A stretch of 64,000 nt of DNA from Scilla litardierei. Lineage: Eukaryota; Streptophyta; Magnoliopsida; Asparagales; Asparagaceae. The position numbers and the translations under genes are program-made. The first letter of the stretch is position 1. Each line of letters begins with the position of its first letter. Positions 1 to 10,963 of this stretch are shown one piece after another. The notes beneath the pieces were generated by a model, which had not been told where the DNA came from, ran no database searches, and saw only the letters and a program-made list of their open reading frames with translations. Location of the stretch: assembly GCA_030789695.1 (NCBI GenBank), contig CM061132.1, positions 32,388,418-32,452,417 on the forward strand. Reading direction: 5' to 3'.

Positions 1-1209
1 GTCCATAAGAATCTTGCTAGCTTTTGCAAGTTATAAAGGGCTCAAACTGAAACAAATGGATGTCGCCTTTCTTAATGGCTACTTAAAAGAAGATGTTTTG
101 GTTGAGCAACCCCCAGATTTTGAAAGACATATTTTTCCAAACCATGTTTATAAATTAGAAAAGACTTTGTATGGTCTTAAACAAGCTCCACGAGCTTGGT
201 ACGATCGTCTAAGGAAAATGATTTTAAAAAGGGTAGTGCTGACAATACATTATTCTTGATGCATGAATCTGATGATTTTCTTATTGTGCAAATATATGTT
301 GATGATATTATTTGTGGTGCTATTAACGATCTTCTATGTCAAAAGTTTGAGAAAGTCATACAGGATCAGTTTGAGATGAGCCTTGTGGGAGAGTTGAAAT
401 ATTTTTTGGGGTTCCAAGTAAAGCAAGGAAAAGAAGGCATCTTTTTATCTCAACTGAAAAAGTTTGGGATGGAGAGGTCTAAAGGAATTGGAACGCCAAT
501 GAGTCCCGCTACCAAAATGGACAAGGAGTCGCCATGGACCAAAAGCTATATCGAGGTATGATTGGTTCCTTGTTGTACTTAACTGCTTCTAGACCTGATA
601 TAATGTTTGTTGTATGCTTGTGTGCACGATTTCAAGCCAACCCAAAAGAGTCTCATTTAAAAGCCATTAAAAGGATCTTTAGGTGCCTAATTAGCACACC
701 TACTTTAGGCCTTTGGTATCCTTCTGGTGGTAATTTTGATTTTTTGGGTTATCAGACAGTGATTATGCGGGAAGTTTAACTGATAGAAAGAGCATTAATG
801 GTACTTGCTTCATGCTAAGACACTCTTTAGTTTCATGGTATACTCGTAAGCAAAATAGTGTTGAATTATATCCACTACTGAAGCAGAGTATATTGCCTTA
901 GACAGTTGCTGCGCTCAAGTGTTGTGGATGATGCAAACATTGTCTGATTACGGACTAGCTCTTAAAAGAGTCCCTCTTAGGTGTGATAGCAAAAGTGCCA
1001 TAGATCTCTCTAATAATCCCGTTCACCACTCTCGTACCAAACATAATGACGTACGACACCATTTTCTTAGAGATCACCTCACTAAAGAGGATGTGTCTGT
1101 TGAGTTCGTTCCCACAGAATCACAACTTGCAGACATATTCACCGAACCTTTAGATGAGAATCGTTTTTGTCGTCTTCATCTTGAACTTGGTATTATTGAT
1201 AAAAATTAG
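1..1209 (+). pseudogene. pol: copia reverse transcriptase-RNase H relic
   Basis: C-terminal part of a copia polyprotein that would copy element RNA into DNA in virus-like particles. Visible in order: the RT block with LYGLKQAPRAWYDRL near 170-215, the catalytic YVDDI near 295-312, KYFLGFQV near 395-420, GSLLYLTASRPDI near 560-605, then RNase H with TDRKS near 780-795 and the RTKHNDVRHHF motif near 1035-1065. The stop is at 1207-1209. It falls into at least three frames (pieces 14-259, 196-561, 534-779, 919-1209), with breaks near 235, 550, 765 and 870, so it is dead. Several segments are missing relative to intact relatives, including the end of the connection region. Confidence 0.85.
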
Positions 1210-1506
1210 TACGAGATTTCATGCTTTCATGTGTGCTTGAATTTTTTTCTTGTTTGTGTGCTAATAGTTGCATTGTTATGTGTGCATGATTTTTTGTGTG
1301 ATAACATCTCATGTTTGCTTTAGTACTTTCTATATAAAAACGAAAAAAAAACTGAAAAATAAAATAAATAAATATTGGTGCTAATTGTGTATCTTTCTTT
1401 TGAATCACCAAAGTTGTCGTAATGAATGATATACATATTCATGTAGAAATTGTTGTATTATTGCTATCGCTACGTGTGCATATTCAACTTTCTAAATATT
1501 CATGAC

Positions 1507-1803
1507 ATGTTCAATGACCCAAACAACTCGATTTCTACACCTACACTTTCACTTCCACAAGTATTAAATATTGTTGCACATTTGGAGATATCTTTTATGA
1601 AATTTGGAATGTGAATGTAAGAGGAAAACTTAACTGAAAATCTAAGGGATATGATATATCGTGCCATGGATAAAAATTGAGCATTAAAAAATGATGTTAT
1701 AAGTTTAAAAATGAAAAAGAAGGATAATTCGCTGTATGAAAAATGGATACAATCCTTGGCAACGATATTACCCACGAGTATCCAACATAAGCTTTATGGG
1801 TAA
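1507..1803 (+). pseudogene. decayed ORF downstream of copia pol
   Basis: One frame of 99 codons opens with ATG at 1507 and closes with TAA at 1801-1803, with three internal stops (near 1615, 1621 and 1678). The second half reads like a charged helix or coiled coil (ENLRDMIYRAMDKN, then KNDVISLKMKKKD). I recognise no domain. It sits between pol and the 3' LTR on the element's sense strand, where SIRE-type elements carry an extra ORF, and where the minus-strand element at 21373-29787 also has one. It may be a worn version of such an ORF or chance; evidence is weak. Confidence 0.3.
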
Positions 1804-2393
1804 ACTTTAGCGTTGGTGTTTTTACTTGTTAAGCAATGACACCCCACATCTAAGAGTCCTCATAGGCTATGCTTTTGGGTGTGGTATCTTAAACTCATTT
1901 TTAATGAGAAAAATCAATCCTAGGTGATGTGATGTTATATGGAAATGTGAATTGGTTATGGTTGAATCGATTAAAAGTTCTCCTAATGTGCTTCAATTTT
2001 AATCATCACACTTACACATTGGTGTCGAAGTCTTAGTTGTTTACTTTCATTGGATTATGACGTGTTTATTCGATAATAATATACATGCAATTGTTAGTAA
2101 TGGTTTATAATGCTCTTTGTTTTGCATGCTATATGTTTTTGACTTCGGGATCACACTTTTGATGATAACAAAAGCGGGAGAATAATTTGAGTTGCTTATG
2201 TGAATGAATGTGTGAATGTGGATATTTGTTCAAGGGGAAGCACAAATATAGGGGGAGCATGCATATTGTTAACTTTGCACATCATTGTTTTGCACTTCAT
2301 TATATATCATTGCATGTCACCCTCTATCGTCATACCTCACACACACTATTTGGAAATCTATTGCTCAAATCTTATACTTAGTTTGTCATCATC

Positions 2394-2405
2394 AAAATGG
2401 GGAGA
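2394..2405 (+). promoter_or_regulatory. polypurine tract of copia element 1
   Basis: An A/G run (aaaatggggaga, one T) preceded by a TCATCATC stretch, just before the presumed 3' LTR start. This layout is typical of the plus-strand primer site in copia elements. A similar but mutated tract lies at 2162-2175. Confidence 0.55.
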
Positions 2406-2406
2406 T

Positions 2407-3844
2407 TTTTGGTAGCAACGATCTATGAATTTCGTGTTCGATAACAAACGTGTGTGAATGCTTATAACGTGTGTGCTAAGTGTTTCAGGAAATGACAAGC
2501 TTGTAGATAATCAATGGGAATCTGGGTCAATGTGATGGAATTAATGGCTACACTTTTTCAATTTGGACCAAGTCAAATGCAAGAGGGGTGAGGATGCACT
2601 CTTTTTGGATTGAGTCATATCAATTGGTGCACAATTCTAATCTCAATCAAATCTACTTCAAATCCCATATCTATTGGATATCACCCTAGAACTAGGATTC
2701 CTCGTGCCGACCTATCTTCTTAGCCTTTGGATCCCTCCTTGCCGCATCCTACCCTTTGACCTCCCCTATTGCTGCAATATACCCTAACCCTCTTATATAA
2801 AGGCCAAGCATCCTAAGGGAAAAATATGTTGGCCAAAAATCATCTCCAAACCAAAACTTATATTAGCCGCAATTTTGAACATCTCTAAAAAAACTCTCCA
2901 AGAGCCCAACGTTGATACTAGCCGCAAGTTTTGACCTTTGAGCAACTCCCTGCCATATCCCACACAAAGGCTCAAATCAAACCCTCAAAGTGCCGCAATT
3001 TTTGACCAACCAGATCTCTCATCTTTATATGTTTAGCCGCAAGATTTAACAAAAGAAAAACAATTCAGCCGAAATCTTTGACCAAGGAAAAGCTATACAA
3101 TTTGATGCCGTAAATTGGTGATTGAGGTTCAGAACTTGAGGCTAAGGCTACAGCAACATTGGTGCTTGATGCTTCAGAAATTACAAGCCGCAACCTGCTT
3201 CATTGCTTCTGTCGTTGATTGTTGATTGCTTTAGAAATTGCATGCCACAACATGGTGGTTGATTGCTTCAGGAAATACATGCTGCAAGTGCCTTCCATCC
3301 AACCAAAGCTGCAAGCAACATACAAGGGTGCAGCTGACCTATAGAGTTGCTGATTGAGGGTCTACTACCTGTCAGACTGCTTCTGACCGTGCGTTGAACG
3401 ATAGAGACATCGACACCGTCACAAACTGAGCGATTCTAAACTCATACTTTATTATATTTGTGATATTGGTGTTGCAATCTTTGTAGAACAATTTATTATC
3501 TTTTTGGGGACTTGGCTAGTTGGGACTAGCCAAGGAGAGAGCTTATACTAGGATTGTTATTGTTTAGCACTTTGGTGAGTGCAGGCACTGAGCGCCAGGT
3601 GAGTGTAGAGTGGGTACTCTAGCTACATGTTGTACCAGTAACTTTAATAATCTAGTATTTTCTTTGGGACTGGATGTAGGTCGTTGGGACGACCTAACCA
3701 GGGTATATCACCTGCGCATGCTGTGACTGCTATACTTTGCTCTGAGTCTGGTTATCTGTGCTTTATCTGCCTGTGCTTTCATGTAGGTTGCACGCATATT
3801 TTTATAAGCCTATTCATCCCCCTCTAGGCTTAGATCCAGATCCA
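2407..3844 (+). repeat. 3' LTR of copia element 1
   Basis: Begins after the purine tract, with the usual TG apparently mutated to TT (tttggtagcaacg). It ends near the 'tattcatccccctctaggc' block (3809-3829) that closes many SIRE-type LTRs, about 1.4 kb in all. A TATA box lies at 2794-2803. Short segments with the phrase gccgcaa recur between 2870 and 3190. Both ends are approximate to about 10 bp. Confidence 0.6.
2794..2803 (+). promoter_or_regulatory. LTR TATA box
   Basis: TATATAAAGG inside the LTR about 390 bp from its start, in the position expected for the U3/R promoter that drives element transcription. Confidence 0.5.
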
Positions 3845-4184
3845 ATAATCCCCTCTTCGACCATTGCATAACTTAGATTCATATTCCTTCGATCTAAGGA
3901 CGGGTTAGAGGAAATGTCTTAGGATGTGAGTATAGCCATCGTCTAGTATATTGCTTGGCGATTTGAGTGGGGATGACGTCCTAGGATCATATTCCTGTTG
4001 ACAGAAAGATTTCGAAGCATTTGAGTTTCTCAACTTTGAATTTTAAACTCGCCCACGTATATAAACTCGATTTTTGAAAATTCTCGAAGTTTCATGTCAT
4101 CATGCGCATGTTGATTGCATTCCTCCAACCTACGCTCTCTCTTGTCTTCCTTGAGGACAAGGAAGAGTTTAGCTTGGGAGATTT

Positions 4185-5894
4185 TGATGAGTATTTATTG
4201 TATATAAATTTCCCCTCTTTTCATGCACATTTTCCATTATTTATTTCGCCGTTTTCCCCCATTTTCCCCATTTTTTGTTCTCTCTTTTGCTTTTATGGTC
4301 TCCTACGCTTTGCTGGAATTGCAAGCTAATTAGAAACCATATGGCATGATTATTGCGCCACGGGGCAAGAGAAGCGAAGCCGAGAGATCAAACGACGCAA
4401 AAAGGGGAAGATCGTAAATAATTGTGATCCACACGGCCGCGTAGAATTCCATGCGACCGCGTGTGTCATAGTATATGAAGCAAAACACATATCCATACGA
4501 CCGAGCAGACTAGTTCCACTCGATCGCGTCATCAAGCGCCAGAACACATATCCACATGGCCGCATAAAGGATTCCTAAATGGCCGCTTCGCTGAGGAGCA
4601 ATTGGAAGAGTTACAATCAATGTGGCCCACGTGACGATAGCCGATGCGGCCGCATACTCCAAATAAGCCAAAGATGAAACGGTCGCTCGATACGGCCGTT
4701 TAGACCCTAACGCAAGTGTGAAGCTTCATTCGACACGGCCACGTCATTAGCGACATGACCGCATCACTATAACCCCGAAACCCCAATTTCACGCAAGCAA
4801 ACGACACGACCGTGTCGTTTTCGACGCGGTCACGTCGATCTGGATCTCTAAAGCACATGGGTGCTGATTTGGGAGCATTTGGGGGCTTTTTGGTCATTTT
4901 TCCGATTGTATATATACCCTTCTTCCTCCTTCGGCGAACCCATCTCTTCTTTAGTTGTTTTCATGGGGTTTCAAGGGTTTTGTAAGGAATTTCATTGTTT
5001 TTATTAGTAGTTCTCTTTATTGTAGTAGCTTATTACTCTTGTATTAGTTTAGATTTGTTTAATAGACGTTTTCATTAATTTGCCTATTGTGTTGTGTGCT
5101 ATCTCTTGTGTTATTTCTATGAATCCATGGCTTTTGTTGCTTACCCAATGCTAGAAATCATGATTAGTGTAATGTGTAGTGAGTAGTTTTCTTTTAGGGC
5201 AATGGATTGAACCCCATTGGATTGGGGTCATGGGTTGGATGATCTTTTGATTGATTGCTGGGCTAATTGAGGAGTTGGGGTATATTGGGATACCAATTAT
5301 CGTCGTAGATTCGGGCCCCTCCCTTCGGGGTGATCGGATTGGCCACCGACGAGAGTCGGGACCAATTCAGGGTTTCGATCCATACGAGGATCCATACTAT
5401 CGGTGTGGTCGGTGAGAGTCGGGAACCGATTAGAGCCCTCCTAATATAGGTCCAATCCCCGAACGGCACTATGGTCGGGAGGAGGATTGAGGACACTCGT
5501 CGAGCGTAATGTGCCCGACATATACCGATGTATCGGTGAGAGTTGACATTGGTATAGGTTGGGATATGCCTATCATTGCATCGCGAGAGCGGTGGGTAGG
5601 AGTTAACATAAGAGAATAACCTATTATGCACCAGGAGAGAGGGGGTAGGTGAATACCCGTAGGTTAGACGACCTCTCCTGAGTCCCAATGAACTCAATGA
5701 TCGACCACCTACCAATCCAATCCCTAGCCATAATACAATGGTGGGGACACTCTGAACCCTAGAGCTTTTCCCCCTTGATTTCGCACTCTTTTATTTTCTC
5801 TCGATCACCAATCCTATTACGTAGCTTTCGATCAAGGACCTAAAGATCGATACTCAACGAACGCATCCATATGTTCGACTCGTAACGCTACACA
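4185..5894 (+). repeat. gypsy 3' LTR
   Basis: Starts TGATGAGTA right after the purine-rich tract and probably ends in ACACA near 5892. Contains a TATA stretch at 4909-4918, an atgcggccgc-like GC-rich part with repeated cgaccgcgt/cgaccgtgt phrases (4430-4850), and a segment with repeated 'gagagtcgg' phrases (5345-5420). ORFs in this stretch look like chance frames. The right end is uncertain by tens of bases. Confidence 0.5.
4909..4918 (+). promoter_or_regulatory. LTR TATA box
   Basis: TATATATACC about 725 bp into the gypsy LTR, followed by a C/T-rich stretch and a GT-rich tail. It is the likely U3 promoter. Confidence 0.4.
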
Positions 5895-5964
5895 CGACAC
5901 TGTGTGCTGTGGTATAAATATTATGAGCATCTGCGTAAGCGGACAACACAGCTCTAGGAAAAGT

Positions 5965-6800
5965 AAAATTATGTGTGATCACATGATTTTCATAATTTTT
6001 TTGAAAAAACTTCAGTTTCAAATTCACCTCCATGATCTGTCCTAATGGATATTATCTCTAAAGAAAGGATCTTAAAATTCTTTTGAAATATATTTCAAAT
6101 TCATGTAAGGCATCACTTTTATTGACTGAAAATAATACCCAAGTATAGCATGAAAAATCAATTAGAACAAACGTATATTTACTACCACTAAGAGATGCTA
6201 TTCTTGTAGGACCAGATGAATCCATATATAGGAGTTCTAGTGACCCTACAAGAATTAAGAGCACCAATACTCTTAAAGGTACTTTTATGCAACTTGCCAT
6301 GTTGACAAGAATCATAAATCTTTTCTAGTTGAAATGGGTAAACCATTTACCAACTCTTTCCTAGAGATCTTACTTATATTCTTAATGTTAACACGACCAA
6401 ACCTCCTATGCCATAGAAGAGGGTCGTTAGAGGAAACTGCTAGACAAACTTTTGAATCATAAATATCCATGGACAAAGTATAAATATCATTCCTCCTTTT
6501 ACCATAAATCAAGACATTTTTCAAAGCATTATCATAACTCAAGCATGCATCACTATTAAAAACTACTTTTTATCCACCATAACACAATTGATTAATACTA
6601 ATCAAGTTATGCTTTAATCCGCTAACTACGCTAACATTTTATATAAATAAGTTAAAGGAGTCACCAACATTACCGATGCCAATTATCTTTCCTCTCTTGT
6701 CATCTCCAAATGTCACGGTTCCTCCATTCTTCATTTAAATTGAGCTCAATAGCTTGGGGTTGCTGGTCATGTGTGTGGAGCACCCACAATCTAATATCCA
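5965..6800 (-). pseudogene. pol: copia protease-integrase relic
   Basis: On the minus strand the protease motif reads WILDCGCSTHMTS near 6760-6810: the catalytic D-S-G is D-C-G here. The pre-integrase block follows (LLWHRRFGRVN, 6312-6542) and then the first catalytic Asp region of integrase (LYMDSSGPTRIAS, 6058-6315), where the usual H-x-D is damaged. Frames shift between blocks, and the zinc-binding C-x-x-C segment is largely missing around 6310. Function would be element cDNA integration; it is not intact. Confidence 0.7.
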
Positions 6801-7039
6801 AGTATCTTTTATAGACATCTGAAATAAAATACCTTAAGCACTTGGTGCCCATAAAAGTTGGGTCCATAGGATTAGCCCAACAAATTCTTCAAATTCCAGT
6901 AATATTGACATGAGAAGATATGATACCAACAAATTCTTCAAATTCCAGATATATTGAAATGAGAATATATGATAATAATAAAACTAAACTATATGCATGA
7001 ATATATGAAACAAAACTGAAAACTATCAAAAAATTCTTG

Positions 7040-7190
7040 AACTAGTCGACTGTAATAGCTTTACTAGTCGACTACTTTTGAACCAGTTGATTGGTAATAC
7101 TACAAAGGTCGACTACTTGACATGATACAATATAAACTGTGATGGTATCAGAAACTGGTCGACTGTTATACATAAACTGGTTGACTACTC
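7040..7190. repeat. GTCGAC palindrome array A
   Basis: Exact GTCGAC cores at 7045, 7067, 7108 and 7158, each flanked by (A/C)T-A-like bases, plus decayed forms such as agttgat (7085) and gttgact (7184). It lies inside copia element 2 between the protease and gag remnants, not in an LTR. Confidence 0.7.
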
Positions 7191-7367
7191 AGAACAAAAT
7201 GAAAAATCCTAGCTTGAGCATTTTAGGTTATTAAATCTTAGGTAGTTGATTGCTATTAATATATTTTATCTTTACTTTGTATGTATGGTGTTTTAGGGTT
7301 TGTGGTTAGAATTCGTGATACCTTACTAAGGATTGTTAAAGAATTTCTATTCTTTGGGTAACCAAAT

Positions 7368-8600
7368 CTATTTGGGTTTAGATTTCACATTATTTATATA
7401 TTTATAGTCTTTTGTATGGTGTATGGTTTCAATAAAGTTTTTAACAAATTTATTAACTAGTTTTGAACATCCAAGTTTAGGTACCCAAATTCTTAGAGTC
7501 TTCTTATCTTTAGTTGGTTTATTAATCTTAAGTTTGACTTGATTAAGATTTGGTGTGTTGGCCTTCTTAGGTTTGGATATCCTCATGAAATTAGTATAAA
7601 TAAAAGCATGATTAGTTTTTATTTTTTTTTCATTATGTTTGTTACTAATCTTCTTATATCCTAAGCCATATTTACTATTACCTTGTTCAGGTTGTTCAGT
7701 TATTAGCAAGTTATTAAGATTCTCTTGTTCTTTGTTGAACTTGTTAACATTTTTAGATAATTCTTCATATTTAATTTTTATTGAATCAGTTTCCTTTCAA
7801 AGTTCAATTAACCTATTGTTCAATTTGTTACAATATTTAGTTAACTGGTTATTAGTAATTTTTAAGTTCTTATTAGCATCTTTAATCATTAATTATCTTT
7901 TTAAGGATGTTAATGATTATAGTTGAATCATTTTGGGTTTCTACATTTTTAGAGTGGTTAATTCTAGTTTTAACTTATCATTTTATTCAACCAATTTTAT
8001 GTTTTCATTTTCAAGATTCTCAATTGAAGTATTAGTTGAGAATTTTTTATGAGTTTTCTTGAGTTTAGAATGCTCTTATAATAGTTTCTTATGCATGTTT
8101 TACAAAAATTTAAAAGCTTCTTCTAACTCACTATTATAATTATTGCTTAGAGGAGTCAGAATCGGTTATCTCATCGTCTAGATGTTCCATTATCCACGCC
8201 TCATTTTTGTCACTCTCTTAGTTGTTGGCCTCAGATGGTTGAGTCCTGATTGTTTGCTCTCTATACTTTTCTTCCAAAATTCTCTAAATTTGATGGGCAG
8301 TGGTGGCATCTATAACATCACCAAAAACATCATCAATATTACCAGTGTAAAGAATATTCATTACCTTAAGGTTCAAAGAGTATGCTAATCTTTGATCAAA
8401 GGTCCAAGTCACTCTGGATGTCATTGGTTATTCATATGGATCTTATAAGAACATTCCATACTTAACATTCTTGTCTTCAAGGAATTTATGCATTCTTCTT
8501 TTACAGAGCTGGACGTTTGTTCCTGAAAACATAGGTGGAGTGCTCGGGCTTTTGGCCAAATCAAAACATTGGCTCTCTCATTTTTGACGTCAACTCATGG
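7368..8600 (-). pseudogene. gag: copia gag relic
   Basis: Reads leftward. The C-terminal piece at 7368-7709 contains GLGYKK and NHAFIYT, both also present in the gag tail of the element at 21373-29787 (26838-27335). Upstream, 7710-8160 is a degraded, Asn/Lys/Leu-rich coiled-coil-like stretch. 8160-8600 keeps traces of the UBN2-type gag N-terminus ('gttgttggcctcagatg' to 'aaaacattggctctc'). Multiple stops and frameshifts. No zinc knuckle is readable. Confidence 0.55.
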
Positions 8601-8606
8601 ACCTAA

Positions 8607-8618
8607 GCTCTGATATCA
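8607..8618 (-). promoter_or_regulatory. primer binding site, copia element 2
   Basis: gctctgatatca is the reverse complement of TGATATCAGAGC, one base from the plant initiator-Met tRNA primer site TGGTATCAGAGC apart from a second mismatch. It lies 2 bp from the LTR edge at 8621. Confidence 0.7.
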
Positions 8619-8620
8619 TG

Positions 8621-9247
8621 TGTTGGGATCCATGTGGATGTCAAATAAACCTTAGAGGAAGGAGAATAGTGTTATCAAATAAAACCTTAACTTTAAATTT
8701 TACACCCTCAAGAGTTTACCTAAGAGATCAATACGAGTTACCTAACTTGATTCTTAATCAACAAATTCAAACATTTGCAAGTAAGAGATAGCAACGGAAA
8801 TATAAGCACAATATGCAAATATAGAGCTAACGAGCAAGAGACGATGAGAGCAAGTGCAAACACAAAGAAATTATGCTGGTACACCCACACCTTTGTGCTA
8901 GTCCAGTTATAAGCTAACTAATCACACTATACAAGTTGCCTCACAACCCGAGGACTTCCCAACCAAGTCACCTCTTCAACAAGAGAACACCTACACTTGA
9001 GGATTTTGCTAAAATGCAACAAGAAAACATGAATTACTTACCACTTCTCTTTATGAGGATTTTACAAACCTTTTGGAGATGAAGTACAATGCTCTTATAG
9101 CCAAGAAATTGAAGCATAAGAGTGTACGTATGGCTAAGGAGATATTCTTTGATCCCAAGAATATTGAGATCAAAGCTTTAGAGAGATCAACGAATTAAGG
9201 TCAAAAAATCACTTAAAAGCTTTTGCAAAAACTTTGGCCAAGAGAGG
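8621..9247 (-). repeat. 5' LTR of copia element 2, truncated
   Basis: Begins TGTTGGGATC beside the primer site. It runs about 625 bp and is cut at 9247 by a Tat-like LTR start. No TATA box or palindrome array is visible, so this is probably only the R-U5 side. Confidence 0.5.
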
Positions 9248-9359
9248 TGTCACGCCAATTATGGTCGACCTACGTGGCCACCTTCATGGCTCATAAATCC
9301 GACGATTAATACCCGCACTTACTCCTTCATCAAGGACAACGGTGATTATGGTTCAATAT
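9248..9359 (+). repeat. Tat-like LTR fragment
   Basis: TGTCACGCCAATTATGGTCGACC and the next 85 bp match the start of the LTR at 31232-31345 with scattered differences. Only the first 110 bp remain before the Athila-like LTR begins, so this is a scrap of the same family. Confidence 0.7.
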
Positions 9360-10759
9360 TGCATATTTTAACCCTCATTAGATGACATTTTGTGCATAAT
9401 TTGTGTTTATTTTGGCTCCGATACACGCATTTTGATGATATCACTTAATTTTGGAGCTTATCATTTTTATATGCATAAAACATAAATTTTTTTACAGCTT
9501 ATTAGCGTCCTTTTCTTAGTCTCCTATTATTTTTCAGGTGAAGTTCGTGAAAACCCGATTTCAACGCATATTTTTCCATAAATTTTGGAGGTCGGAGCAA
9601 TTTACTGCATTTTTTGGAAGACAGGGTGACAGTGCTGAAAATTTCTGGTCTGGAAATTCTGCTTTTCCACTCTTATGCAGAATTCTGCTATCATTTCAGT
9701 ATATATTCCGGCCTAGTGATATTTTTCAGCCGTAGTACACTTTGTTACGGTTCCATCTTCACTTAGAACATGCCATTCTGAGGTCGGATGATTTTTCTAG
9801 AATTTTCGCAAGACAGTGTGACGGTGCTGGAAATTTCTGCTGATTTGTGCTTTAGTTGCGGGTTTTGGGCGCGGATCCGACCCATTAGTGCTGTTTCCAG
9901 ACCCGAACTACTGGGTTTATATTTTGAAGCTTCTCCCCCTCTATTCCCCTCATTCCACTCTCCTTCTTCTTCATTCTTAGGGTTAGAGGCCATTGGAGAG
10001 GAGCAAGAAAGCTTGGAGGAACACTTGGGTGGGGATTTTGTTTTCCATAGAGAAATCTTGGTGAACTCTTTTCCCTTCTTTGTGTATTTGGATTTGGATA
10101 TTTGTAACATATTGGATGATGTTTTTAGAAGTTCTTTTATTGTTATGAGTAGCTAGATCTATCTCTTGTGTGTTGTGTGGTGATATTTGGTTGTTGGACT
10201 TTGGTATTTCAATCTTGCATGTTTTAATGATTATGTGTTAGATTGTTGAGATATACTTTGAATTAGGAACCCTAGTGGGTATTCCTAGAGTGCAATTTGC
10301 CTAGTAGTACCACTAATGCATGCTTGGATGTTTATTATCTCGAATTTCCATACACTACTTTCATTGCACACCAAGTGTTTGATAAAATGCCACATCCACC
10401 GATTGCGCTTTCCTTAGCTGGAAAGACAATTGGGTGATCTTCGGATTGAACCCATATGCTTAACATCCACATCCCCACACATCACACAAGCTTCCTGGCC
10501 TATTTTCCTCCCCGATACTTCCACCCTAGGTTGTTGATTTGGTAGATGGTTTCACACACATTTTCACACACATTTCCACCGGTAGCTTAGTTGGTTGTAG
10601 CTTCGCCTTTATCTCTCCTTTATTAATTGAATTCAGGATTGCAAAACAACTTGTCCCCGTGATCCGACCCGGTCTCACCAGATATAAATTTATTACTTGA
10701 TGTCCTCCTACACTTAGGAGTAGCGCTCAAGCATCACATACTTGAGACGCGTTCAAGCA
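9360..10759 (+). repeat. 5' LTR of Athila-like element
   Basis: TG at 9360 and CA at 10758-10759, immediately before the primer site, about 1.4 kb. The open frames here (for example 9788-10156 + and 9763-10110 -) face each other and have no recognisable domain, so they are not called as genes. Confidence 0.55.
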
Positions 10760-10761
10760 AT

Positions 10762-10779
10762 TGGCGTCGTTGCCGGGGA
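10762..10779 (+). promoter_or_regulatory. primer binding site, Athila type
   Basis: TGGCGTCGTTGCCGGGGA. From memory, Athila-type elements use TGGCGCCGTTGCCGGGGA, taken as complementary to tRNA-Asp; here one base differs. It starts two bases after the LTR end. Confidence 0.8.
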
Positions 10780-10963
10780 CAACGGTTTTTTGCATTTACA
10801 TTTTCGATTGATTTTGGAAATTTTGGCGAGATACTTCCCACTATTAGTGTGAGTCTTTTCCGATTCTTTATTTTTCACTTTTTGATTTGAGATTTCTTTA
10901 TTTTTCAACTTATTGAGTCTTCTGCTTGTTTATTTTCATTTTCTTCAAAAAAAATTTTAAAAA

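Larger units (their letters stand above)
1..3844 (+). mobile_element. Ty1/copia element 1, 3' half
   Basis: Left-truncated by the window edge. In order it holds RT and RNase H relics, about 1.2 kb of downstream sequence with a decayed ORF, a purine tract (2394-2405) and a long 3' LTR. The RNase H C-terminus, the long pol-to-LTR spacer and the cattc/catcccc-like LTR end (3810-3830) resemble SIRE/Maximus-type copia elements; that lineage call is from memory. No target duplication can be tested because the 5' end is missing. Confidence 0.8.
3845..5894 (+). mobile_element. Ty3/gypsy element, 3' end and LTR
   Basis: About 340 bp of internal non-coding sequence ends in a tract (cttgaggacaaggaagagtt, then agcttgggagattt, 4151-4184) that resembles the segment before the 3' LTR of Athila/Tat-type gypsy elements. 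A 1.7-kb LTR follows. No coding region remains. The left join to copia LTR 1 (about 3845) and the right join to copia element 2 (5895-5965) are truncations, so no target duplication can be tested. Confidence 0.55.
5965..9247 (-). mobile_element. Ty1/copia element 2, 5' half
   Basis: Minus-strand copia fragment. Reading leftward from 9247: 5' LTR, primer site (8607-8618), gag (8600-7368), protease (near 6750-6800), GAG-pre-integrase and integrase start (6542-5965). It ends abruptly inside the integrase core next to the gypsy LTR, so the rest of pol and the 3' LTR are lost. Base similarity with the element at 21373-29787 is clear around the integrase break (5965-6060 versus 25745-25805), so the two are related. 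Confidence 0.75.

Noticed and set aside
5345..5470. rRNA-like GC-rich patch
   Set aside because: Checked because of 'gggtgatcggattgg' phrases; no rRNA landmark segments are present.
5263..5715. 150-codon minus ORF
   Set aside because: Inside a gypsy LTR; no domain, and repeats of the phrase gagagtcgg explain its composition.
9763..10156. Opposing 115- and 122-codon ORFs
   Set aside because: Complementary frames over the same LTR bases; no domain.
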